From an uncultured Porphyromonadaceae bacterium (GTDB lineage: Bacteria; Bacteroidota; Bacteroidia; Bacteroidales; Muribaculaceae), in NCBI GenBank assembly GCA_947174335.1, contig CAMWIM010000020.1:1-34770 (forward strand): DNA of 34,770 bases. Reading direction: 5' to 3'. The translations under genes and the position numbers were made by a program. Shown here piece by piece: positions 24,063-32,722 of the stretch. A model generated the notes under the pieces. That model saw nothing but the letters and a program-made list of their open reading frames with translations, was not told the origin of the DNA and ran no database searches. Position 1 is the stretch's first letter, and each line of letters opens with the position of its first letter.

Positions 24063-26042
24063 ATGAAAACCAATCTCAGTTCACAAATCAAACTCGAAAG
24101 AGTACCCGTTCGCTACTACAATCCACAGAGCGACATCGAACGTGCGGAATTGACCCGTAATGAAAAAATCTATACCCGCATTTTTGAAAATTCAAACGAA
24201 GGCAGCAACTATCTTGCAGCCCACATCGTTGATCTAATCAAACGTAACGTCGAGAAAAAAGGTTACTGCAACATCGCCCTTGGCGCCGGTCGAAGCACCC
24301 ACTCGGTTTATGTTTCTCTTATTGAACTATACCGTCGCGGCGAAATTTCATTCAAAGACGTTCGCATTTTCAATATCAGCGAATTTTTCCCTGTAAGCCC
24401 CGAAGGTCCTTCAACCTTCAAACGCCTTCAACAGATTTTCTTAAATCATGTTGACGTAAAACAAGAAAACATCTACACTTTTGACACAACCGTTTCAAAA
24501 GCAGATTTATATGATTATTGCCTTGCTTATCAGGCAAAGATTGAAGATTGTGGCGGTATCGACCTCTCAATTCTTGAAATCGGCGCAAACGGCAATCTCG
24601 CATTCAACGAGCCCGGATCGCTTTCAACAAGCACCTGCCGTCTCGTTCTTCTCAGCGAAGATACCCGCAGCCGTCTTGCCAAAGAATATGGTGTTGCCGA
24701 AGCACCCAACACAGCTATCACTCTCGGCATCGGCAACTTCTTGAAATCTTCAAGAATCATGGCAATGACATGGGGCGAAAACCGCGCATCTATTGTCAAA
24801 GCCGCAATCGAAGGACCCGTAACAGAAAATGTTCCCGCATCATTCCTTCAACTTCACAACCATACCCGTATCGCTCTTGACCTTTCAGCAGCCGAAGACC
24901 TTACCCGTCTTTCTCAGCCTTGGAAAGTCACTTCTTGTGAATGGGATGACAAGCTCATTCGCCGTGCAATCGTTTGGCTTTGCCAGATGACCGGCAAACC
25001 GATTCTCAAGCTTACCAACAAAGACTATAACGATTGGGGTCTTGGCGAACTTGTTGCTCTCTTCGGTTCGGCATACAACGTAAATATTCAAGTATTCAAT
25101 CAGCTTCAGCACACCATTACCGGCTGGCCCGGCGGTAAACCCGACGCTGACGACACCTACCGACCCGAACGTGCAAACCCCTATCCCAAACGTGTGATTG
25201 TATTCTCACCCCACCCCGATGATGACGTAATCTCAATGGGAGGTACACTCCAGCGTCTTGTTGACCAAGGTCACGACGTTCACGTTGCATATGAAACTTC
25301 AGGTAACATCGCCGTCGGTGACGAAGATATGATGCGCTACTTCCTTATGATGGATAAAATCGCGCCCGAGTTTAAGTTTGACACCGAGTCATTCAAGAAA
25401 CTCTCTCACGATGTTGCATCATTTGTAAAATCTAAAGTTCCCGGAGGAGTCGATACCCCCGAAATTCGCGAAGTCAAAACAATGATTCGCCAGGCTGAAG
25501 CTACAATCGCCTGCCAGTATATCGGTGTTAAAGATGAAAACATCCACTTCCTCCGTCTCCCCTTCTACGAAACCGGTACAGTTAAGAAAGGTGATCTTTC
25601 AGAACGTGACGTCCTCATCGTTAAAAAACTTATCGAAGAGGTTAAACCCAACCAGATTTTCGTAGCAGGCGACCTTGCCGACCCTCACGGAACCCACCGT
25701 GTATGTACCGACGCAGTTCTCGCAGCCATTGACGAGCTCAAAGACGAGCCTTGGATGAAAGATTGCCGCATCTGGATGTACCGCGGTGCATGGGCTGAAT
25801 GGGAAATCGACCATATCGAAATGGCTGTGCCGATGAGCCCCGAACAACTCCGTTCAAAACGTAACTCTATTCTCAAACACCAGTCACAGATGGAAAACGC
25901 GCCATTCCTTGGCGATGATGACCGTCTCTTCTGGCAACGCGCCGAGGACCGCAACCGCGCAACCGCGCTCCTCTATCAAAGCCTCGGACTTGCTTCATAC
26001 GAAGCAATGGAAGCGTTTGTAGAATATAAACCTATCAGATAA
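24063..26042 (+). CDS. Glucosamine-6-phosphate deaminase-like domain fused to a PIG-L deacetylase domain
   Basis: This 659-residue fusion is typical of Bacteroidetes and is often annotated nagB. Residues about 35-285 form a NagB/RpiA-type sugar-phosphate isomerase domain, with LGAGRSTHSVYVSLIELYRRG and FNEPGS. In a manual alignment to E. coli NagB, however, D72 becomes S106 (FNISEF), D141 becomes N176 and H143 becomes N178 (GANGNLAFNEP); only E148 is kept, as E183. Deamination is therefore doubtful, though the phosphate-sugar pocket may persist. Residues about 375-655 form a PIG-L/LmbE zinc deacetylase: SPHPDDDVISMGG (H384, D386, D387) and DPHGTHR (H542, H545), the usual zinc ligands. The protein probably deacetylates an N-acetylglucosamine-type compound while the first domain binds or senses a sugar phosphate. 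It is cytoplasmic (no signal peptide) and monocistronic. Confidence 0.88.
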   Translation: MKTNLSSQIKLERVPVRYYNPQSDIERAELTRNEKIYTRIFENSNEGSNYLAAHIVDLIKRNVEKKGYCNIALGAGRSTHSVYVSLIELYRRGEISFKDVRIFNISEFFPVSPEGPSTFKRLQQIFLNHVDVKQENIYTFDTTVSKADLYDYCLAYQAKIEDCGGIDLSILEIGANGNLAFNEPGSLSTSTCRLVLLSEDTRSRLAKEYGVAEAPNTAITLGIGNFLKSSRIMAMTWGENRASIVKAAIEGPVTENVPASFLQLHNHTRIALDLSAAEDLTRLSQPWKVTSCEWDDKLIRRAIVWLCQMTGKPILKLTNKDYNDWGLGELVALFGSAYNVNIQVFNQLQHTITGWPGGKPDADDTYRPERANPYPKRVIVFSPHPDDDVISMGGTLQRLVDQGHDVHVAYETSGNIAVGDEDMMRYFLMMDKIAPEFKFDTESFKKLSHDVASFVKSKVPGGVDTPEIREVKTMIRQAEATIACQYIGVKDENIHFLRLPFYETGTVKKGDLSERDVLIVKKLIEEVKPNQIFVAGDLADPHGTHRVCTDAVLAAIDELKDEPWMKDCRIWMYRGAWAEWEIDHIEMAVPMSPEQLRSKRNSILKHQSQMENAPFLGDDDRLFWQRAEDRNRATALLYQSLGLASYEAMEAFVEYKPIR

Positions 26043-26153
26043 GAAATCAAGGACAAATAGTGTAATATAATAAATGATATTTTGTGAAATATTAGTGTAT
26101 TTATATTTAGGTGAATAATTGATTTAACTTAAAATCATAGGTTTACAAACAAT

Positions 26154-26190
26154 AAGGTCGATTGCTCGTGAGAACAGTCGACCTTTTTTA
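26154..26190 (+). terminator. Terminator after the NagB-like/PIG-L gene
   Basis: AAGGTCGA (26154-26161) and TCGACCTT (26178-26185) pair across a 16-base loop and are followed by a T run. The intervening 26043-26153 is AT-rich, and I see no gene in it. Confidence 0.8.
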
Positions 26191-26275
26191 TAGCTTTTTA
26201 AGCGAAAATCAATGCAATTATTCATAAAATAGTTAAAAAACAGGATAAAAAGACTGAAAAACGAAATAAATTTTG

Positions 26276-26283
26276 TATCTTTA
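26276..26283 (+). promoter_or_regulatory. Probable -7 box for the murein-peptide cluster
   Basis: TATCTTTA, a seven-of-eight match, lies 29 bases before the transglutaminase ATG. ACTG at 26253-26256, 19 bases upstream, is a weak -33 candidate. Confidence 0.45.
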
Positions 26284-26312
26284 CACAAAATAAGCACTAA
26301 TACCCTATTCAA

Positions 26313-27629
26313 ATGAATTTAAAACCATCGTTTATATCACTGTTGGCAGTTCTTGCCGCTTGTGGTTCCGTTCAAGTTTCGGCTCAGAATCCCGTATGGC
26401 TTGAACCCGATTCGGCTTATGCAATCTCTTATCGCATAGCTCGAGATTTTCCGACACCTGTTGAAAAAGCCCAGGAAATGTTCCCCGAACTTTCTAAAGG
26501 TCAAATCAAAAAATATATCAAAAAAGGGTATATTGAAACATTGAAAATCAACGGCAAGCAGTATATTCATAAAAAAGCTGCCCGTAACTATAAAATGTTA
26601 GACCCGAAACTCAGCGGATTTAAGGGTCGCGGTTACACCTCAAACGCCAAACGTCAGAAATATGTGTCAGACATTGTCAGCGCATCAGACGGCAAAGGAA
26701 CAAATTCAAATGGAATGCGCGTTACCTATCGCTTCTCAATCGACGTGCCTACTGTTGACGCCATCAAAGGCGACACGCTTAAGGTTTGGATGCCAATCCC
26801 TATGATTACCGAGCGTCAGCCCCGAGTTGAAGTAATTGGCTCGACACCCGAGACATACGTCATCTCAACTCCCTCGCGCTCAGTTCATAACACCGTTTAT
26901 TTCGAACAGCCCGTAACCGGAGACAAAACCCACTTTGAGTATGTTGCTACATTTGATGTTGCCGCCAAATATTTTAATCCCGAATACATCGAAAAGAACA
27001 TCAAACCCTATAATAAAGACTCTGAGTTATATAAAAAATATACTGCATTTGAAGCTCCACACATCGTTGATCTCGAGAAACTCGCTAAAGAAATCACCAA
27101 AGGCGAAACCGACCCGTTCAAATGCTCTGAAATGGTATATGACTATATCATAACCAATTATCCATGGGCCGGTGCACGCGAATACTCAACCATTCCCTGT
27201 ATCCCCGAATATGTTCTCAACACCGGACACGGTGACTGCGGTCAGGTTACGCTTCTCTACATCTCATTGATGCGCAGCCTTGGAATTCCCGCACGTTGGG
27301 AAAGCGGTTGGATGCTTCATCCCGGAGAAGTCAACCTCCACGACTGGGCTGAGGTTTACTTTGAAGGAATCGGATGGGTACCCGTTGACACCTCTTTCGG
27401 TCGTTATGACAATGCGCCCGCTAACCTCCGCAACTTCTACTCAACCGGTATTGACCAATATCGCATGGCAACCAACAAAGGTGTTTGCGGTGACTTCTAT
27501 CCCGCAAAACAATTCCTCCGCAGCGAATCGGTAGATTCACAAATGGGCGAGGTTGAAACTTCAAAAGGCAACCTCTTCTACCCCGGTTGGGATTGCCACC
27601 TCGAAATTCTCAAAGTTGAAGAACTTTAA
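26313..27629 (+). CDS. Exported transglutaminase-like cysteine protease domain protein
   Basis: A 438-residue exported protein of the bacterial transglutaminase-like superfamily, usually peptidases or amidases. The N-terminus can be read as a lipoprotein signal (LAAC, C17) or as a signal peptidase I site after residue 24 (VSA/QNP). Residues about 45-100 form a small lysine-rich segment (QIKKYIKKGYIETLKINGKQ), then a beta-rich region (135-215). The catalytic domain shows the triad C309 (GHGDCGQVTLL), H343 (NLHDWAEVYF) and D359 (GWVPVDTSFG). The neighbouring NlpC/P60 and dipeptide-epimerase genes imply that it acts on murein peptides (inference). It starts a run of closely spaced plus-strand genes. 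Confidence 0.88.
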   Translation: MNLKPSFISLLAVLAACGSVQVSAQNPVWLEPDSAYAISYRIARDFPTPVEKAQEMFPELSKGQIKKYIKKGYIETLKINGKQYIHKKAARNYKMLDPKLSGFKGRGYTSNAKRQKYVSDIVSASDGKGTNSNGMRVTYRFSIDVPTVDAIKGDTLKVWMPIPMITERQPRVEVIGSTPETYVISTPSRSVHNTVYFEQPVTGDKTHFEYVATFDVAAKYFNPEYIEKNIKPYNKDSELYKKYTAFEAPHIVDLEKLAKEITKGETDPFKCSEMVYDYIITNYPWAGAREYSTIPCIPEYVLNTGHGDCGQVTLLYISLMRSLGIPARWESGWMLHPGEVNLHDWAEVYFEGIGWVPVDTSFGRYDNAPANLRNFYSTGIDQYRMATNKGVCGDFYPAKQFLRSESVDSQMGEVETSKGNLFYPGWDCHLEILKVEEL

Positions 27630-27667
27630 TTCAGTAAAAATCATTCCACTAAATAAAATCAGCTACA

Positions 27668-28813
27668 ATGATTAAGATTAACCGACTTGCCGCTATAATG
27701 ATCGCCGCCGCCTCGATGGCAACAGCTTCAGCCGCCAATCCTGCTGACATCATTGCAAAAGTTAAAGCAAACGCAGCACCTGACGCCCGCCAAATCGTTT
27801 ATGAGATTTCGGTAAGCGAGACAAATCCGGCTGTCATTAAAGGCAAGACATCTGAACAATATGTCAAGGATGAACTAATGCGCCAACTTGATGAAGCTAA
27901 AATTACTTATATCGATAGCGTAACCGTTCTTCCGTCAGACAAATGGGCACAAGTACGCATCTCGGGCGCACATATCCGCGTAGCTCCGGGACACGCTTCT
28001 GAAATGGCTACACAGGGAATCATGGGTCAACCTATCCGAATCCTTGAGGACCGAGGCGGATGGTATCGAGTTCAAACACCCGACGGTTACATCGGCTATA
28101 TCGTTGACAATTCGCTTGTTGAAAAAACAGCTGACGAAATGGCAGCATGGCGCAAAGCCGACCGTGTCATCGTCACCGCACCCTATCAGACCCGAGTTTA
28201 CTATACACCCGAACTCAAGGGAGCCCGCAATGTTGTCAGCGATGTTGTCAACGGCAATATTCTTCTTGGCAAAAAGGTTGCAGGCAAAAATATAACCGAA
28301 GTTGAGCTCCCCGACGGTCGCAAAGGATATATTTCATCTGACGATATCGAGAACCTTGATCAATGGGCATCACAACCCTTTGACGCAGAAAAGATTCTTG
28401 AACTTGCCTACTCAATGGAAGGTACACCCTACTACTGGGGTGGAAACACAGTCAAGATGCTCGACTGCTCAGGATTGTCAAAAACATGTTATTTCCACAA
28501 CGGTATCATCTTGATGCGTGACGCTTCTCAGCAGGCCACCACCGGCGAAATTTTCAAGCCCGAACAATGGCGCGAATGTGAACCCGGCGACCTTCTCTTT
28601 TTCGGTAACCCCAAGACCGGGAAAGTTACCCACGTTGCAATTTATGACCGTGACGGCAACTATATCCACTCTTCAGGTCGAGTTAAACGCAACTCTATCG
28701 ACCCCGAAGCTGAAGGATACCTCTCGACTCCGTTCCTTTCATATTCACGCATCAAAAACAGTATTGGCGGTCGCGGAATCACTCGCGTAGCCGATCATCC
28801 CTGGTATTTCTAA
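27668..28813 (+). CDS. Exported SH3-NlpC/P60 murein endopeptidase (C40 family)
   Basis: A signal peptide (MIKINRLAAIMIAAASMATASA) precedes a unique N-terminal region (25-95), two bacterial SH3 modules (about 97-155 and 165-228) and an NlpC/P60 domain (240-381). The catalytic Cys-His-His set is C267 (MLDCSGLSKT), H322 (VTHVAIYDRDG) and H334 (NYIHSSGRVK). The arrangement resembles the YkfC family, which cleaves the gamma-D-Glu to diamino-acid bond in stem peptides that have a free N-terminal L-Ala, releasing L-Ala-D-Glu. That product is the substrate of the epimerase encoded 29 bases downstream. Likely periplasmic. Confidence 0.92.
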   Translation: MIKINRLAAIMIAAASMATASAANPADIIAKVKANAAPDARQIVYEISVSETNPAVIKGKTSEQYVKDELMRQLDEAKITYIDSVTVLPSDKWAQVRISGAHIRVAPGHASEMATQGIMGQPIRILEDRGGWYRVQTPDGYIGYIVDNSLVEKTADEMAAWRKADRVIVTAPYQTRVYYTPELKGARNVVSDVVNGNILLGKKVAGKNITEVELPDGRKGYISSDDIENLDQWASQPFDAEKILELAYSMEGTPYYWGGNTVKMLDCSGLSKTCYFHNGIILMRDASQQATTGEIFKPEQWRECEPGDLLFFGNPKTGKVTHVAIYDRDGNYIHSSGRVKRNSIDPEAEGYLSTPFLSYSRIKNSIGGRGITRVADHPWYF

Positions 28814-28842
28814 TATTGATAAAAATCTAAAACCAATTTATA

Positions 28843-29982
28843 ATGAATCGTAGAAACTTTCTCCGTAACACAGCCATGGGCGCCATGGCAATCGCATCAC
28901 CAATCTCATTTTCAGCTTTTGGTGAAGCTACCAAACAAACCGGTCGTCCCGGTCGCATGAAACTGTCGTTTGAGCCTTACGAACTTCAGCTTCGTCACTC
29001 ATTCAATCTTGCAAAATTCAGCCGTACGACCACTCCCGACGTTCAGGTTAAAATCGAACTTGACGGCATTACCGGATATGGCGAAGCATCAATGCCTCCC
29101 TACCTTGGCGAAAGCGTTGAAAGCGTAACCAAATTCCTTTCACAGGTTGACCTCAGCCAATTTGCCGACCCCTTCCGCATCGAAGACATTCACGAATACA
29201 TGGAGTCAATTGCTCCGAACAACCGTGCAGCAAAAGCATCAGTTGATATCGCTCTTCACGACCTTCTTGGTAAAATCATGGGACAGCCCTGGTACAAAAT
29301 CTGGGGTCTCGACCCGACCAAAGCACCAAGCACTTCGTTCACAATCGGTATTGACAAAGCCGATGTCGTTCGCCAAAAAGTTGATGAAGCAAGCCCATAC
29401 AATGTAATCAAAGTAAAAATGGGTCTTGACAACGACAAAGAACTCGTTGATATCATCCGCTCAAAAACCGATCGTCCGATTTGTGTTGACGCCAACCAAG
29501 GTTGGGATGACAAAGAGAAAGCACTCGAAATGTGCCACTGGCTTGCAGAACGCAACTGTCTCTTTGTTGAACAGCCTATGCCCAAAGAAAAACTTGACGA
29601 AACCGCTTGGCTTCGCGAACGTTCACCGCTTCCCATCGTTGCCGACGAATTTTTCCAGCGTCTTCCCGACGTTCGCCGTGCAGCCGGAGCATACGACGGT
29701 ATCAACATCAAGCTCATGAAGAGTACAGGTCTTCACGAAGCATACCAGATGGCTATCCTTGCCCGCGCTCTCGGCATGAAAGTTATGGTAGGCTGTATGA
29801 CCGAAACTTCATGCGCTGTTACCGCAGCCGCTCAAATCGCTCCGCTTGTTGACTGGGCTGACCTCGACGGTAACCTTCTCATTGCAAATGACCGATTTGA
29901 CGGTATTAAAATCGAAGAGGGCAAAATCATCATCCCCGATCGTCCGGGTATCGGTGTAGTTCCCCTTTCTGAACTCAGCTAA
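28843..29982 (+). CDS. Dipeptide epimerase (L-Ala-D/L-Glu type), enolase superfamily, exported
   Basis: A 379-residue muconate-lactonizing-subgroup enolase member. The active-site residues are in place: K190 and K192 in VIKVK, metal ligands D216 (CVDANQGW), E243 (FVEQPMP) and D268 (IVADEFF), and the second-face lysine K290 (INIKLMKSTG). This pattern and the murein neighbours point to L-Ala-D/L-Glu epimerase, which makes L-Ala-L-Glu available for ordinary peptidases. The N-terminus MNRRNFLRNTAMGAMAI is a Tat-type signal (RRNFLR), so the folded enzyme would be exported; the characterised E. coli YcjG and B. subtilis YkfB are cytoplasmic. It ends before a long hairpin at 30012-30056. Confidence 0.9.
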   Translation: MNRRNFLRNTAMGAMAIASPISFSAFGEATKQTGRPGRMKLSFEPYELQLRHSFNLAKFSRTTTPDVQVKIELDGITGYGEASMPPYLGESVESVTKFLSQVDLSQFADPFRIEDIHEYMESIAPNNRAAKASVDIALHDLLGKIMGQPWYKIWGLDPTKAPSTSFTIGIDKADVVRQKVDEASPYNVIKVKMGLDNDKELVDIIRSKTDRPICVDANQGWDDKEKALEMCHWLAERNCLFVEQPMPKEKLDETAWLRERSPLPIVADEFFQRLPDVRRAAGAYDGINIKLMKSTGLHEAYQMAILARALGMKVMVGCMTETSCAVTAAAQIAPLVDWADLDGNLLIANDRFDGIKIEEGKIIIPDRPGIGVVPLSELS

Positions 29983-30011
29983 AAAACACTTCTGCGATGC
30001 AGGTTCTGCAG

Positions 30012-30056
30012 TAAGCCTTCGCTATTGATTGACAGTCAATTAAAAGCGAAGGCTTA
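30012..30056 (+). terminator. Long intergenic hairpin after the epimerase gene
   Basis: TAAGCCTTCGCT (30012-30023) and AGCGAAGGCTTA (30045-30056) form a perfect 12-base-pair stem. A second ATTGA/TCAAT stem sits inside, and a T-rich stretch follows. It is a probable terminator or attenuator before the glycosidase gene, which lacks a clear promoter. Confidence 0.7.
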
Positions 30057-30085
30057 TCTATTTATTAAATCATAAATCACAAATC

Positions 30086-31372
30086 ATGAAACAACTGATT
30101 AAATTTTTCCTGATTATGTCATTAGGTATAATTCCGGCAGGCGTCTCTGCTCAAACTTCACGCGAAAATCTTCAAAAAATTCACGCCCGACTGAGCGAAG
30201 GATTCAAAGATTTGCGCAAACAAGTGGTCAAGGAGCCTAACGGCTTTATAAAGTATCCCTATCTTATTCCAGCCGGATTCTATTCTCAACTGTGGGATTG
30301 GGACGCATTTTTCATGGCTAACCACTTCATTTCAAAGGGAGAACCGGAATATATGAAAAATTGGGTGCTCACTTTCAGCCAAGGCATTGACGATGACGGA
30401 TATGTTGCAGGATGTATGACCAAAGACGGTCCGCGCAACGTTTACAGCGGTCGGTTTGCAATGAAACCGTTCCTTTCTCAAGGTGCCTATCACTACAGCA
30501 AAGCCACCGGTGACTGGGAATGGATCCGTCCGCTCTATAAATCGCTCAACAAAGTGATCGACTACCGCCGTGCCACTCAATGTGACTCAATCAGCGGTCT
30601 TTATTTCTGGGAGATAGCGATGCAGAGCGGTGCCGACAACAATCCTGCCCTCAACTACTTTAAGGAGGACACCCGATCGTTCTTGTCAACCGATGCCACC
30701 GCTTTTCAATATGGCGAGCTGAAAGCACAGGCTCAAATCGCTCGTCACTTAGGTTATGAAGATGATTATAAATCTCTTACAACCGAGGCTGAAAATCTCA
30801 AGAAAAAACTTAACGAAATTTGCTGGAACGAGGAAGACGAGTGCTACTACAACATTGACCGCGAGACCCGCGAGCCATACCGACGTGTGGGCTATTCAAC
30901 ATTTGTGCCGTTGATGTATAACATGGCATCACAAGAAAACGGACAAAAGATGATTAAACGATATCTGCTCCCCGAAAGTGAGATGAAAGCCCCCTACGGT
31001 TTCAGAAGTCTTTCAAAAAGCGATGTCGATTACAACAACAAAAACATCATCGTTCCGTTCTCCAACTGGCAGGGTCCGGTATGGGGCATCTGCAACTACA
31101 TATATTCAATCGGGCTCCATAACTACGGCTTCCCCGAAGAAGTTGAATGGCTCGCTGAAAAAGTAGGCGGACTGATGGTTAAAGACCTCGACGATTACGG
31201 CACAATGCACGAAACCTACCACGCCGATACAGGCGAACCGCTTGCGCCATCAAACTTCAAATATCGCACACCTGACGGACGCATCCAAGGTTTTGTCAGC
31301 TGGAATCTTTGTATGGAAAACGTTCTCGACGGCATCCTCAACAACAACTGGATGCTACTCCAAATCGAGTGA
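30086..31372 (+). CDS. Exported (alpha/alpha)6-barrel glycoside hydrolase, trehalase/GH63-like
   Basis: A 428-residue exported protein (signal peptide MKQLIKFFLIMSLGIIPAGVSA). Its sequence fits the GH37/GH63 clan of inverting glucosidases, including mannosylglycerate-hydrolase-like members: LWDWDAFFMANHF (69-81), the acid candidate D184 in MQSGADNNP, NWQGPVWGICNY (327-338) and the base candidate E376 in TMHETYHADTGEP. The substrate could be trehalose, another glucoside or a compatible solute; the sequence does not decide. It follows the murein-peptide genes but is separated by the hairpin, so its membership of the same pathway is uncertain. Confidence 0.82.
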   Translation: MKQLIKFFLIMSLGIIPAGVSAQTSRENLQKIHARLSEGFKDLRKQVVKEPNGFIKYPYLIPAGFYSQLWDWDAFFMANHFISKGEPEYMKNWVLTFSQGIDDDGYVAGCMTKDGPRNVYSGRFAMKPFLSQGAYHYSKATGDWEWIRPLYKSLNKVIDYRRATQCDSISGLYFWEIAMQSGADNNPALNYFKEDTRSFLSTDATAFQYGELKAQAQIARHLGYEDDYKSLTTEAENLKKKLNEICWNEEDECYYNIDRETREPYRRVGYSTFVPLMYNMASQENGQKMIKRYLLPESEMKAPYGFRSLSKSDVDYNNKNIIVPFSNWQGPVWGICNYIYSIGLHNYGFPEEVEWLAEKVGGLMVKDLDDYGTMHETYHADTGEPLAPSNFKYRTPDGRIQGFVSWNLCMENVLDGILNNNWMLLQIE

Positions 31373-31419
31373 TTTTTTTGGCAAAAAGACATCGAGTTCT
31401 ATATTGAATTTCAGTTAGT

Positions 31420-31458
31420 TATCAGGGTATACACGACTCGTGCATACCCTGATATTTT
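31420..31458. terminator. Bidirectional terminator between convergent genes
   Basis: TATCAGGGTAT (31420-31430) and ATACCCTGATA (31444-31454), with CACGA/TCGTG closing the loop, make a long hairpin with a T tail on the plus strand. It lies between the glycosidase and PAP2 gene ends. Confidence 0.85.
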
Positions 31459-32279
31459 TAAAAGTTATATGCCATATTAATGGCAAAAGATTTATCTATC
31501 GGGCTATAAGATGGAGATATTGCCATTATATTTGAACAAGAATCATCCCATTTAAACCACCTTTGGTATAAAGGGAGCATCCAATAGCCAATTCGTGCCG
31601 ATAAGATACCAATGCCGGCTCCTGCAATAACATCATTAATCCAGTGACGTCCATTATATATACGCAAAAAAGCAACTCCAACTGCAACCGTATAAGCTCC
31701 CAAACCCATGCCAAGTCCATATTCTTCTCTCATTAATTCAGCTCCGGTAAATACTGTGGCTGTGTGACCCGACGGAAACGAATTTCTTGAATTTGAATCA
31801 GGTCGTTTTTCCTTAATTGTGTATTTGCCTATATTCACTAATGCCGTCATAACCAAATATGATGTTACACCAACAGCCAGACGTTCTTTAAAACTATGCT
31901 TTGACTTAATACCTATTGAGCCGAATGTAAGATATGTCACAGCAGGAAGATATTGTATATAGTCATCGGCGCGGAAATAGCGCTTTCCACGAAGATCATC
32001 CATATAATCTCTTATAGTTTCTCTTTTAAGAGGATTACTATATGTCCCAATAGTTCCCAGAGCAATAAGACACCCGGGCAAAATCAGTTGTTTGGCATTA
32101 AAATTTGTACTCCTGATTGTATTTTGACTGAAATCCATCTTATTTTCAGCCTGAGATATTATATAACTGACTGTCGAGTCTTGAGACACCAAATACATTG
32201 TATCGCTCAGTCTATTTGCCTGAGCATTTACAATGACATTAGTCAAAAAAATCAAAAATATAATCAGTTTCTTAATCAT
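31458..32279 (-). CDS. PAP2 family membrane phosphatase
   Basis: A 273-residue type 2 phosphatidic-acid phosphatase. The three motifs are visible: KYTIKEKRP (C1), SFPSGHTA (C2) and GRHWINDVIAG (C3, with the catalytic His). An N-terminal signal or anchor (MIKKLIIFLIFLTNVIVNAQA) precedes the domain, with hydrophobic helices between the motifs. Likely substrates are lipid phosphates such as undecaprenyl pyrophosphate, phosphatidate or lipid A phosphates at the periplasmic face; the sequence does not decide. I chose the start at 32279 because the longer frame (MSKDCK) adds six residues before a normal signal peptide. It is the last gene of a four-gene envelope set. Confidence 0.88.
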   Translation of the reverse strand: MIKKLIIFLIFLTNVIVNAQANRLSDTMYLVSQDSTVSYIISQAENKMDFSQNTIRSTNFNAKQLILPGCLIALGTIGTYSNPLKRETIRDYMDDLRGKRYFRADDYIQYLPAVTYLTFGSIGIKSKHSFKERLAVGVTSYLVMTALVNIGKYTIKEKRPDSNSRNSFPSGHTATVFTGAELMREEYGLGMGLGAYTVAVGVAFLRIYNGRHWINDVIAGAGIGILSARIGYWMLPLYQRWFKWDDSCSNIMAISPSYSPIDKSFAINMAYNF

Positions 32280-32315
32280 TTTACAATCTTTCGACAAGAA
32301 CTTATTTATTATATA

Positions 32316-32711
32316 TTATTTCTTTGTTAAGGTTATAACGATAGTTTCACCTCCATCTTTAAAAATAAGCGTCAGCTTATTTCCCTTAACAACAGCTTTT
32401 CGTCTTTCAGTATATGATTCATATCCATAATCTGAATTCCAGGTAGAATGCATGATTAAATCAGAACCGTTATATTCATAAGTTCCTTTTTCAGTATAGT
32501 CTCCATCAGTAGCGCATTTGCTGATAGAAATAAAATCACCATTCTTTTCAAACGTCATTGACGCTTCATCTTTATGACTGCCATCATTTGCAGTACAAGT
32601 CCATGTACCAATAATATCTCCACCCATAAGATCGTCGTCTTCGTCGTCTCCACATGAGACAAACACCATAGGGAGCATGAGACAGATTAGTAAATAATAG
32701 AACTTTTTCAT
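32316..32711 (-). CDS. Lipocalin-like lipoprotein
   Basis: A 131-residue lipoprotein: signal peptide, lipobox FVSC (C20), then an acidic DDEDDD linker. This is followed by GTWTCTANDG...MTFEKNGDFISISK...GTYEYNGSDLIM...RRKAVVKGNKLTLIF, the usual strand order of the lipocalin-like domains abundant in Bacteroidetes. The acidic stretch directly after the acylated cysteine may act as a surface-export signal of the kind described for Bacteroidetes lipoproteins (inference). The ligand is unknown. It starts 11 bases after the end of the barrel-like gene upstream. Confidence 0.82.
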   Translation of the reverse strand: MKKFYYLLICLMLPMVFVSCGDDEDDDLMGGDIIGTWTCTANDGSHKDEASMTFEKNGDFISISKCATDGDYTEKGTYEYNGSDLIMHSTWNSDYGYESYTERRKAVVKGNKLTLIFKDGGETIVITLTKK

Positions 32712-32722
32712 ATCTTATAATT

